Program-made: the position numbers and the translations under genes
NCBI GenBank assembly: GCA_046331665.1
Contig: JAXLQK010000032.1
Coordinates: 7,477-71,476, forward strand
DNA length: 64,000 nucleotides
Direction: 5' to 3'
DNA from: CAWBAT01 sp046331665
GTDB lineage: Bacteria > Acidobacteriota > Terriglobia > Versatilivoradales > Versatilivoraceae
Notes under the pieces: generated by a model
Database searches by the model: none
What the model was told of the DNA's origin: nothing
What the model saw: the letters and a program-made list of their open reading frames with translations, nothing else
In this document: one piece after another, positions 1 to 7,697 of the stretch
Position numbering within the stretch: position 1 is the first letter of the stretch
Layout of the letters: the number at the start of each line of letters is the position of its first letter

Positions 1-2
1 TC

Positions 3-1565
3 CGAGTCATTGACATTACCATGTCTCCTGGCGGGTCGATCGCGGGAAAGGTCTTGAGGTCCCTTGATCAATTCCCTCTCCCCGGCATTCGGGTTACAGT
101 AGCCTCCCCGCAATTCCGCACTTCATCAACCAGTCGCCCCGACGGCTCATATGTCTTTAGGGCTTTGCCACCCGGGACTTACTCCGTCCAAGCTGTTCCA
201 CTGAATGAGAACTACGTGCCGGCTTATTATGAAAATTCCCGGGATCCTGGGAATGCATCCATGATTTCCATCCAACCCAAACAAGCGGTCACGGGGATTG
301 ATTTTCGACTGAGAGCCGGGGGGATTGTCAGCGGCAGGGTATACGCGAATAAGAACCGCGGACCCATTGCAGGGATGAAGGTCATCGCCGAGAATTTGTC
401 CATCGAAGAACGTCCCGCCTTTGCCCTCACCGACGCTCAAGGTTTCTATACTTTGCGAGGCTTGACGCCAGGAGACTATATCCTCGAAACCCAGACTCCC
501 AGCGATCTGGGAGGCAATAGAATGCCAATGCGGAAGTATTTAATGCAATATCAAAGCGGGCAATATGATCGGGAGTTGGCCGATAAATTTCCCATCGAGC
601 CTGGCAGTCACTATACAGGGGTCGACTTCGCATTGGTTGAGGGGGGAAATCTTTCAGGGACAGTGCGCTCCCGCTACCACAATGCACCGCTCGGCGGTGT
701 TACGGTGGTGCCATGGGAGGTTTCCCAAAAGCCTCAAAGCGGCCCCCCGGCAAAGACCGGGCCCACGGGAAATTATCAAGTGACGGACTTGCTTCCGGGG
801 GAATATGTCGTAAGCCTGTCTTTACCGATTACGGTACGTCGCCTCGCTACAAACTATTACCGGGATAAGCTGAGCGAAAACCTGGCGGACAGAATCGTTG
901 TTGAGGAAGGAGAGCAGGTCCAGCGGATTGATTTCAATCTCCCTCTGGGATCGACGCTCCAGGGGAGAATGGTCTTCGACGGCAGTGATTATCCGGTTAA
1001 ATCTGTACACAAAGCCTTGCGTTTCGAGCGACTCGGCACGGATTTGGAAGGCTTCGGGCGCAGAGAATTCAACCTGGAAGCAGATGGGAAATTTGTCATT
1101 GAAGGAGCTCCATCCGGCCGCTATAACGTAACGCCCTTGACGGATGACCCCAATATTGTTCCTGAATCCGATAGCCGGGAAAGAACCTTTGAACTTGTAG
1201 AAGGAAGTGTCGTTGAGAACCTGGACTTCAATATGAGAATTGCCGGATCCATCCGCGGAGCCGTCGCGTTTCAAGGAGAAATTCCGGAATTCGACCGCTA
1301 CGTCATCATGATTGTCAATTTGAAGGACAACTCACGAACCTATTTTGAATTGAGTTCCCAGCAATTCCTGCTCAACGGGTTGGATCAGGGAAAGTATTTG
1401 TTGTTGCTGTTGTCCAAATCAGAACGGATGGGGGATACCAACGAACTCGCCATGCCGGTTTTGTACGACACGGCTGCTGTAGAAGTCCAGCGAGGGAGAA
1501 CCTCTGCCGACGTAAGCCTTCACCTTAACCGCGAAATGTCTTTCCCTGCAAAAATGTACCCTTAA
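3..1565 (+). CDS. Carboxypeptidase-regulatory-like (Ig-fold) repeat protein, 5' truncated
   Basis: The reading frame is open to the window edge, and the residues before the ATG at 21 (VIDIT) continue the repeat pattern, so that ATG is internal and the true start lies outside the window. At least five units of about 90-110 residues are visible, each opening with a GG/GSxxxGxV motif (GGSIAGKV, GGIVSGRV, GGNLSGTV, GSTLQGRM, AGSIRGAV) and carrying a 'DG.Y.F..L.PG.Y' core. This is the pattern of the carboxypeptidase D regulatory (transthyretin-like) fold. Such arrays are usually exported and act as structural or binding modules on surface proteins, often in Acidobacteriota. No catalytic domain is visible in the part present. 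The exported location is inferred from the family, since the N-terminus is missing. Confidence 0.8.
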   Translation, partial: RVIDITMSPGGSIAGKVLRSLDQFPLPGIRVTVASPQFRTSSTSRPDGSYVFRALPPGTYSVQAVPLNENYVPAYYENSRDPGNASMISIQPKQAVTGIDFRLRAGGIVSGRVYANKNRGPIAGMKVIAENLSIEERPAFALTDAQGFYTLRGLTPGDYILETQTPSDLGGNRMPMRKYLMQYQSGQYDRELADKFPIEPGSHYTGVDFALVEGGNLSGTVRSRYHNAPLGGVTVVPWEVSQKPQSGPPAKTGPTGNYQVTDLLPGEYVVSLSLPITVRRLATNYYRDKLSENLADRIVVEEGEQVQRIDFNLPLGSTLQGRMVFDGSDYPVKSVHKALRFERLGTDLEGFGRREFNLEADGKFVIEGAPSGRYNVTPLTDDPNIVPESDSRERTFELVEGSVVENLDFNMRIAGSIRGAVAFQGEIPEFDRYVIMIVNLKDNSRTYFELSSQQFLLNGLDQGKYLLLLLSKSERMGDTNELAMPVLYDTAAVEVQRGRTSADVSLHLNREMSFPAKMYP

Positions 1566-1605
1566 GCCCACCGAACGAAATCGACGCAACGTCTCGGCAG
1601 ATGTT

Positions 1606-1925
1606 TCAGGAGGACGAACCCTTGGCCATCAACACGGGAACTTTTGACTTCTCCGGACTGATGATCCCGATCTTTTCAACGATCTGGGCATTCTTGATCT
1701 GACAGAGCTTACAGATTTCAAAATCTGCAAATCCCCAAGCCTCGCTAGGGCACCAGCAAAATCCCTTGCCCTTCTGATAGATCACGCAATTTTCATCTAT
1801 CACGATTCGGTTATCCTTTTCGAGTGCTTTACATCGGATGACAGGAAAGATCTCACACCATTCACATTAATATCCTTCTCAATGCAATCTTGTAACCCAA
1901 ACGGAAAATATTTCGTCACATTCAT
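1606..1925 (-). pseudogene. Small Cys-rich protein, probably one frameshift
   Basis: From a GTG at 1803 the frame gives 65 residues with four Cys (NC, FCWC, ICKLC region). The coding character continues upstream without a start (CEWCEIFPVIRCKALEKDNR). In the adjacent frame an ATG at 1925 gives MNVTKYFPFGLQDCIEKDIN, which joins that sequence if one base is restored near 1860-1863 (ATTC). The repaired product would be 106 residues with nine or more cysteines in CxxC-like pairs, suggesting a metal-binding protein. I do not recognise a family. Without repair, only a short leaderless fragment remains. The two-frame reconstruction is inference from continuity of sequence character. Confidence 0.35.
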
Positions 1926-2115
1926 CCAATCCCGCATTCAACGGGGGAGTCAAGTCATCCCAACCATTTTCGTGCCAATGATCAATTTTGGATGAGCAAG
2001 TAATTTTTTCAGTATCCGTCCAGCCTTCGTGTAAAAGTTTTATGTCCAGAGTCAGAAAATGGGAGAGGGGTTGAATGAGAAAATCAATTAGGAGAGTTGA
2101 GCGGGAACGTGAAGG

Positions 2116-2766
2116 TCAATGGGAGTTATAAATCTCAAGTACCTTGGAAACGTACTGGGAATTGGATGGATCTTCAGCTCCCACATAGGCAAAGAGGGCA
2201 GATTCCAAATCTTTAGAATGGCTGATGTAGTTGGCTAAGATGGTCGACCCGATTTCGATATTCACTTCCGGGTCAAAGGGGTTCTTCTCGGTAAAATCAA
2301 TGGTTGTCGCCCAAGTCGGCACATGGATCTGCATGAGTCCTACCGCCTTGGAAGCTGATATCGCGGTGGGGTTGCCCCGGGATTCAACGACAATAACAGA
2401 CGCGACCAAACGTGGGTCCAGTTTCTTGCTGGTCGCGATGCGGACAATCGAAGAAGTCAACCCCTGTAGATCTTCCTCGGGGATATCCGCGTGCCGCTTG
2501 AGCAGGTTTCTAACTTTCCGCTCCTGTTGATATTGCTCCTCGCTGATAAAATCTGCGAGCCCAACTTTTCGCGCCGACATGATGGAAATCGTTGAAGGAT
2601 AAACCGAGATTAGAGCCAGGACTGCCAAAAGAATAAGAACTTTATTGATCGCTGTATGGCGAATCAAATGAAAGACGTAGGATGGATTCACGCCAACGAA
2701 CATGCTGCGATGGCATTTCCTGCAAAACACGATTCTGCGATAGATCAGGTTGTGCAGGGCACTCAT
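2116..2766 (-). CDS. Membrane-anchored lytic transglycosylase (SLT domain)
   Basis: The 216-residue protein has one membrane segment at about residues 42-60 and a C-terminal SLT (Slt70-like, goose-lysozyme fold) domain at about 110-215. Known signatures are present: the catalytic glutamate in VVESRGNP (E128), followed by SKAVGLMQI and an ANYI..SKD segment. The family cleaves the MurNAc-GlcNAc bond of peptidoglycan with formation of 1,6-anhydroMurNAc. The N-terminal 40 residues contain C15 and C18 (FCRKC) on the likely cytoplasmic side, which is unusual. The start at 2766 has a weak AGAGGTG upstream. It is transcribed alone; glgC follows on the same strand more than 2 kb after a separate gap. 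Confidence 0.85.
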   Translation of the reverse strand: MSALHNLIYRRIVFCRKCHRSMFVGVNPSYVFHLIRHTAINKVLILLAVLALISVYPSTISIMSARKVGLADFISEEQYQQERKVRNLLKRHADIPEEDLQGLTSSIVRIATSKKLDPRLVASVIVVESRGNPTAISASKAVGLMQIHVPTWATTIDFTEKNPFDPEVNIEIGSTILANYISHSKDLESALFAYVGAEDPSNSQYVSKVLEIYNSH

Positions 2767-3088
2767 GGGGTGTCAAACACCTCTAATCAGGGATAATTTA
2801 AGATTCGGCGCTTGCGAGGATTACTTTAAAAGAGAAGCCCAGTGACCAGGCAGTTCGGCCAGCAAGAAAACCCGAACTCACTCAAAATGAAACTCTTCCC
2901 GCGAAGAGGACGTGGCGGCAACGACGAGCAGGAAAATACGACCCTATTGAACAGAACCAATCTAGCCTCTTTCGGAAGAGAAATCAAGTCTAGAGGTTAA
3001 GTGAATTTAAGGCTTTTATTATCAATACAATAATGTAAGGGAAACGCCGAGAAGGGCGCATCTTCGGAATTGGAGAGATTCTCCTGAT
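2767..3088. other. Intergenic stretch with no identified feature
   Basis: This 322-base gap lies between the transglycosylase start and the glgC stop, both on the minus strand. It is AT-rich near 3000-3035 and could hold the transglycosylase promoter. I see no ORF with coding character, no hairpin followed by a T-run and no RNA gene. Confidence 0.4.
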
Positions 3089-4318
3089 CTAATCCTCTTG
3101 AGAATCATTCCGGACCACCACGGCGACCCCATTGGGAGTCACGGTAAAGCGTTTGCGATCGTCCTCGGTATTAAACCCGATGATCGTACTCTCGGGGAGT
3201 ACAACGCCTCGATCTATGATGGCATTCCGAATTCGAGAATAACGCCCAATGTTCACGTGTGAGAGTAAAATGCTGTGATCCACCTCGCAGTAACTATTCA
3301 CTCGGACATCCGGCGAAAGAACCGAGTTGACTACCCTGCCCCCGCTGATAATACAACCATTTGAGACGATGGAATCGACCGCGATCCCCATCCTCCGTCC
3401 TTCCTGGGCAAAAACAAACTTGGCGGGTGGATATTGCCGCTGGTGCGTGCGGATGGGCCACTCTTTGTCATAAAGGTTAAACTGGGGATCCACCGCAATT
3501 AAATCCATATTCGCATCATAATAGGAGTCAATGGTTCCTACATCCATCCAATACTGTGAGGCTTTTTTGTTCTCGTCGATGAAATGATAGGCCATGACCT
3601 TCCATTCATGAATCAGTCGCGGCAATATGTCCTTTCCAAAGTCGTGACTCGATAACGGATTCTGAGCATCTTCTTCCAGCACAGTCGTGAGAAGCTGCCG
3701 GTTAAAGATATAAATCCCCATCGATACATTGGCCAGGTTTGGATTCTCATGGCTCGCTTTGGGGTGTGACGGCTTTTCCTCAAATCCGCGAACTCTCATG
3801 TCTTGGTCAATCTGCATCACCCCGAATCGGTAGGCTTGGTCCAGCGGGATTTGAATCATGCTGACCGTTACATCTGCGTGTGAATCGACATGGTGCCGCA
3901 GCATTTTGGAGTAATCCATCTTGTAGATATGGTCTGCGGATAGAATGAGGACGAATTCGGTTCCAGGCAACGAATTGATCGAATACAAGTTCTGGCGGAC
4001 CGCATCGGCAGTCCCGAGATACCAGTCCTCTCCAACCCGCTTTTCAGGAGGAATAATTTCGATGAACTCATCCAGTTCGTGGGCAAAAAAGTTGAACCAA
4101 CCGTGGCGAATGTGGTGGCTCAAGGAGCGGGCCTTGTATTGGGTAAAAATAAATATCTTGCGCAAACCCGAATTAATACAGTTACTTAAGGTAACATCGA
4201 TGATTCGATAGATTCCTCCAAAAGGAACGGCTGGCTTGGCCCTCTCCCGCGTCAACGGGTAGAGTCGCTCTCCAGCCCCACCGGCCAGCAAAATCCCTAT
4301 CGTGTTCCGCATTTCCAT
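3089..4318 (-). CDS. glgC: Glucose-1-phosphate adenylyltransferase
   Basis: GlgC makes ADP-glucose from ATP and glucose-1-phosphate, the committed step of bacterial glycogen synthesis, in the cytosol. The 409-residue length fits the family (about 400-430). The N-terminal nucleotidyltransferase motif LAGGAGERLYPLT is followed by RAKPAVPFGG, the SADHIYKMDY metal-binding segment and GFEEKPSHP. The C-terminal third is a left-handed beta-helix-like region (GRYSRIRNAIIDRGV). The start MEMRNTIG is chosen because the nucleotide-binding motif begins ten residues later. No other glycogen gene is adjacent. It is divergent from rpsU, and the 214-base gap holds a dyad that could affect both. Confidence 0.95.
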   Translation of the reverse strand: MEMRNTIGILLAGGAGERLYPLTRERAKPAVPFGGIYRIIDVTLSNCINSGLRKIFIFTQYKARSLSHHIRHGWFNFFAHELDEFIEIIPPEKRVGEDWYLGTADAVRQNLYSINSLPGTEFVLILSADHIYKMDYSKMLRHHVDSHADVTVSMIQIPLDQAYRFGVMQIDQDMRVRGFEEKPSHPKASHENPNLANVSMGIYIFNRQLLTTVLEEDAQNPLSSHDFGKDILPRLIHEWKVMAYHFIDENKKASQYWMDVGTIDSYYDANMDLIAVDPQFNLYDKEWPIRTHQRQYPPAKFVFAQEGRRMGIAVDSIVSNGCIISGGRVVNSVLSPDVRVNSYCEVDHSILLSHVNIGRYSRIRNAIIDRGVVLPESTIIGFNTEDDRKRFTVTPNGVAVVVRNDSQED

Positions 4319-4442
4319 GGCAAACCATCCCAGTACCTAAAGTACCTGGTGAATATTGCACTCATTGTGCCTCAGAACCCGGGTTACCTCAAGACTGAAG
4401 AAAATCATCTCCCGCTTGGACCGGAAAGTGTTGAATTCCGGA

Positions 4443-4480
4443 CATTAACACTTGACAATGTTAATGAAATCCACTAACTT
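4443..4480 (+). promoter_or_regulatory. Candidate rpsU promoter with an inverted repeat over the -35 box
   Basis: TTGACA at 4452-4457 is a perfect sigma-70 -35 box. Seventeen bases later lies TAACTT (4475-4480), a weak -10 match (three of six). A perfect 8-bp inverted repeat, CATTAACA (4443-4450) and TGTTAATG (4459-4466), brackets and overlaps the -35 box, as a repressor operator would. The rpsU start lies about 50 bases downstream. Promoter function is inferred. Confidence 0.45.
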
Positions 4481-4532
4481 CTGCCAGACGTTATCCTCAA
4501 GACACTTTAGGTACGGGGGAGGTGTAAGTTGA

Positions 4533-4730
4533 GTGGCTGAAGTAAGACTTCAGGAGGGCGAAACTCTTGAGAATGCGCTCCGTCGTTTCAAGAGAAAGGT
4601 CCAAACCGAAGACATCATCAAAGAAGTTAAGAAACACTCTTTCTATCTAAAGCCAGGGGAGAAGAAGAGAGTTAAACAAGCCTTGGCACGAAAAAGAAGC
4701 CGGAAAAAAATTAGAAAAGATTACGACTAG
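4533..4730 (+). CDS. rpsU: 30S ribosomal protein S21
   Basis: The 65-residue basic protein matches bS21 in length and character: EGETLENALRRFKRKV near the N-terminus and a Lys/Arg-rich tail (KQALARKRSRKKIRK). bS21 joins the small ribosomal subunit late and helps translation initiation. The start is GTG at 4533, supported by the purine-rich GGGGGAGG ending about 10 bases upstream and by the MAEVRLQEGE N-terminus typical of the family. The zinc-ribbon gene at 4827 follows after 96 bases and the terminator at 5146 may end both. Confidence 0.95.
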   Translation: MAEVRLQEGETLENALRRFKRKVQTEDIIKEVKKHSFYLKPGEKKRVKQALARKRSRKKIRKDYD

Positions 4731-4826
4731 ATAACGGAAAGTGCAGGAGTAGACAGCCGGCATTCTGGAAAAATCATCTGGACAAACAGACTGTACAAGC
4801 TGTGGCTCTAGGGATGGGAGCACCGT

Positions 4827-5123
4827 ATGGAATACCAGGACAGAAGTCTCACTTGCGTCGATTGCGGGCAAGAGTTTATTTTCTCTGCAGGAGAGCAACA
4901 GTTTTACGCGGCCAAGAATTTCAAGAATGAGCCGAAGCGATGCAAAGACTGTAAGTCGAAAAGGAATCAGGCTCTGAATTCTTCCAAGGCAAAGATTGAA
5001 ACAGTCGCAGTCTGCGCCAGCTGTGGAAAAGAGACCACGGTCCCCTTTAAACCTACCCAAGGCAGACCTGTTTTTTGCAGGGAATGTTTCCAGCAACAGC
5101 GCCAGGTGTCTGCCACCGCCTGA
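4827..5123 (+). CDS. Zinc-ribbon protein with CxxC-x17-CxxC domain
   Basis: The 98-residue protein has two Cys pairs in an N-terminal probable zinc-binding domain (TCVDCGQEF and KRCKDCKSKRN) and a C-terminal CASCG...FCREC unit in which exactly 17 residues separate the CxxC motifs. This is the CxxC-x17-CxxC domain architecture known from many anaerobes and environmental phyla. The function is not established; small double zinc-ribbon proteins are often nucleic-acid or protein adaptors. The start ATG is supported by GGGAG eight bases upstream. It lies downstream of rpsU on the same strand and is closed by a strong terminator. Confidence 0.85.
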   Translation: MEYQDRSLTCVDCGQEFIFSAGEQQFYAAKNFKNEPKRCKDCKSKRNQALNSSKAKIETVAVCASCGKETTVPFKPTQGRPVFCRECFQQQRQVSATA

Positions 5124-5145
5124 TCCAAACCTCAGCCTTTTGAAG

Positions 5146-5170
5146 CCCCGCAAGTCCTGCGGGGTTTTTT
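5146..5170 (+). terminator. Rho-independent terminator after the zinc-ribbon gene
   Basis: A perfect 7-bp stem, CCCCGCA (5146-5152) and TGCGGGG (5158-5164), closes a 5-base loop and is followed directly by six T (5165-5170). It lies 23 bases after the upstream stop codon. On the opposite strand the stem lacks a T-run, so it should act only on plus-strand transcripts. Confidence 0.9.
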
Positions 5171-5184
5171 ATTCATCGTACCTG

Positions 5185-6180
5185 CTATAGTGTGGCCTGA
5201 ATGGCCGTAATGACGGCGGTGTTGACAATGTCATCCGCCTGACATCCCCGCGACAAATCGTTGGCCGGCCGCCGCAGTCCTTGCAACACGGGTCCAATGG
5301 CCTTCGCTCCAGCCAATCGCTCCACCAGCTTATAAGCTATATTCCCCGCCTGCAAATCAGGAAAGATCAAAATATTCGCTTGTCCGGCCACAGGGCTCCC
5401 CGGAGCTTTGGATCGGGCCACGGACTCCAGAAGCGCGGCATCCGCTTGCAATTCTCCGTCTATGGACAATTGTGGACTCCGTTCGCGAGCCGTCTTTAAG
5501 GCTTCAATCACTTTGTCCACTAGTGGATGTTGAGCACTTCCTTTCGTGGAGAAAGAAAGCAAAGCGACTCGTGGAACCAAACCGACGAGAAGCTCAGCGT
5601 ACAGCGACGTGGAAATGGCGATATCGGCCAATTGTGAAGGGTCCGGATTGGGAACCACAGCACAATCCGCAAAGAAAAGAATCCCTTCATGCCCGAATCG
5701 CTGGTCATCCAACACCATGATAAAGAAGCTGGAGACAACCTGGCATCGCTCTCGCAATCCAATGCAACGCAGGGCCGCGCGCACCGTTTCAGCCGTTGTG
5801 TTGGTGGCTCCCGCCACCGACCCGTCTGCGTCTCCCGCATTTACCATCATGGCCCCATAATAAAGCGGACTCTTCATCTGCCGGATGGCTTCTTCTTTCG
5901 TGAGTCCCTTGGCCCGCATCCGTTCATAGTAAAGATTGCCGTACTGCTCCCCACGCTCCGATTGGGCGGGGTCAATCAACGTGACGCCGTCCAGACCCAA
6001 CTTGAGTTCCCCGGCTCGCTTGCGCAGGGCCTCCTGAGGGCCAAGCAGAATCACCTCTGCCAATTCCTCGCTCCGCAACCGATCGGCCGCCATGAGGGTG
6101 CGGTCGTCCGTTCCTTCCGGCAAGACAATCCGCTTTTTGGCTTGCCTGGCTTTCTGTTTAAAACTTTCCAGAATGTTCAC
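5185..6180 (-). CDS. pta: Phosphate acetyltransferase
   Basis: Pta interconverts acetyl-CoA plus phosphate and acetyl phosphate plus CoA. The 331-residue protein is the short, catalytic-domain-only form. Family features include the N-terminal RIVLPEGTDDRTL, the MVNAGDADGSVAGATNTTAE segment, FFADCAVVPNP and the C-terminal NDLSRGCQADDIV. The start is GTG at 6180, with GGAG eight bases upstream. No ackA lies in the window, so the usual acetate kinase partner must be elsewhere or absent. The neighbouring gene upstream is a two-component regulator on the same strand, 119 bases away. Confidence 0.93.
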   Translation of the reverse strand: MNILESFKQKARQAKKRIVLPEGTDDRTLMAADRLRSEELAEVILLGPQEALRKRAGELKLGLDGVTLIDPAQSERGEQYGNLYYERMRAKGLTKEEAIRQMKSPLYYGAMMVNAGDADGSVAGATNTTAETVRAALRCIGLRERCQVVSSFFIMVLDDQRFGHEGILFFADCAVVPNPDPSQLADIAISTSLYAELLVGLVPRVALLSFSTKGSAQHPLVDKVIEALKTARERSPQLSIDGELQADAALLESVARSKAPGSPVAGQANILIFPDLQAGNIAYKLVERLAGAKAIGPVLQGLRRPANDLSRGCQADDIVNTAVITAIQATL

Positions 6181-6299
6181 AATGCCGCTCCATTCATCGC
6201 TGATTTCAAAGGACAGGAAGAAGCAGGTGAGAAGGCCTTGGGTGCCATGCCTATGACTGGGTTACCCTTGAATTCGATTCATTGGGGGAAGAAAAGCAA

Positions 6300-7697
6300 T
6301 TAGCGGGTCATTTTTCGCTTGATGTCCACCCCGAGACGCTTCACTTTTGAATTCAGCGTGGAGAGCGGGACTCCAAACCGTTCAGCAGCTTCCGTCTGGC
6401 TCCAATTCACGCTTTCCAGCATCTGTAGGATGACCTTTCTTTCAAACGTATCCACGATATCAAACAGAGACTGGCCGTTGTTCAAAGGGATCTCGTCCAC
6501 GCGCACATGCGTTGCAGGCGCGATAATATGCTCCGGGACCAATTCGGGATTGATTTCCTCCCCGGGCGCCAAAACGACTGCTCGTTCGATGACATTTTCC
6601 AATTCCCGAACATTCCCGGGCCAATCGTAGTCCACCAGGACCTTCAGGACAAACGGGTTGACCTTGCAAGGTAGCCTCCCATTTTCGTTCGTGAATTTTC
6701 GAATGAAGTGTTCCACAAGCAGAGGGATGTCTTCTCGCCGTTCCCGCAACGCTGGCAGTTCGACTGAAATGACATTCAAGCGGTAGTAGAGATCGTCGCG
6801 GAAACGTCCTTGTTCGACAAGCTGCTTCAAGTCAACGTTGGTCGCCGCAATGATTCGCGCATCCACCTTGATGGTTTCGACTCCGCCCAAGCGCATGAAC
6901 TCCTTTTCCTGCAAGACACGCAGCAGTTTGGCTTGGGTTTCGAGGCTGATTGTTCCAATTTCGTCGAAAAAGATGGAGCCTCTGTCAGCAACCTCAAACA
7001 GTCCTTTCTTCGACGACACGGCACTGGTAAAGGCTCCTCGGACATGCCCAAAGAGCGTACTCTCCAGGAGATCCGTCGGAAGACTCCCGCTGTTCACCGT
7101 GACAAATGTATTTTCAGCGCGGGGACTGTTGGCATGAATGGCCTTGGCGATCAGCTCTTTGCCGGTCCCGCTTTCTCCTTGAATGAGGACGGTGCTGCGG
7201 CTCTGGGCCACTTGAGACACCAGATCGAAGATCTTGAGCATCTTATCGCTTTTTCCGATGATATTCGAGAATCCATAACGTTGCTTCAATGCCCTCTTCA
7301 GCTCCCGGTTTTCCAGCTGGAGCCGGCGTTGTTGAATCCCATTCTTGATGTCCAGCAGTAGCTTCTCGTTATCCCACGGTTTTGTAACGTAGTCTGATGC
7401 TCCAGCCTTGATGGCACTGACCGCGTTTTCAATCGTACCAAAAGCAGTAATCATGATGATGGCAGTTTCCGGGGAGATTTGGTGAATCTCCTTCAAGACA
7501 TCCAGACCGTTTTTGTCTGGCATCATGACGTCGAGAAGGACCAGGTCGAACAGCTCAGACTCGATGCGGCGCAAACCTTCAGTCCCGCTGTCGGCCAGCG
7601 TCACTTTGTAATTGGCGTCGGAGAGCAGCAATTCGAGGTTTTCCCGAATAGCCGCTTCATCATCAACAACCAGAATGGACCCGCCTTGATTAGACAT
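6300..7697 (-). CDS. Sigma-54-dependent response regulator (NtrC family), GAFTSA variant
   Basis: Order of domains: receiver (about 1-120) with acidic pair D12/D13, phospho-acceptor D56 (LVLLDVMMP) and K106; AAA+ domain (about 145-385) with Walker A GESGTGKE at 174-181 and Walker B IFFDEIG near 242; and a Fis-type helix-turn-helix at about 430-465. The protein should activate sigma-54 promoters on phosphorylation. The sigma-54-contacting loop, normally GAFTGA, reads GAFTSA (221-226), and the preceding segment is also atypical (VNSGSLP, GHVRG). The start is set by AAGGA eight bases upstream, inside the end of the kinase gene: the two genes overlap by 8 bases and should be translated together. 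The target genes are unknown. Confidence 0.92.
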   Translation of the reverse strand: MSNQGGSILVVDDEAAIRENLELLLSDANYKVTLADSGTEGLRRIESELFDLVLLDVMMPDKNGLDVLKEIHQISPETAIIMITAFGTIENAVSAIKAGASDYVTKPWDNEKLLLDIKNGIQQRRLQLENRELKRALKQRYGFSNIIGKSDKMLKIFDLVSQVAQSRSTVLIQGESGTGKELIAKAIHANSPRAENTFVTVNSGSLPTDLLESTLFGHVRGAFTSAVSSKKGLFEVADRGSIFFDEIGTISLETQAKLLRVLQEKEFMRLGGVETIKVDARIIAATNVDLKQLVEQGRFRDDLYYRLNVISVELPALRERREDIPLLVEHFIRKFTNENGRLPCKVNPFVLKVLVDYDWPGNVRELENVIERAVVLAPGEEINPELVPEHIIAPATHVRVDEIPLNNGQSLFDIVDTFERKVILQMLESVNWSQTEAAERFGVPLSTLNSKVKRLGVDIKRKMTR

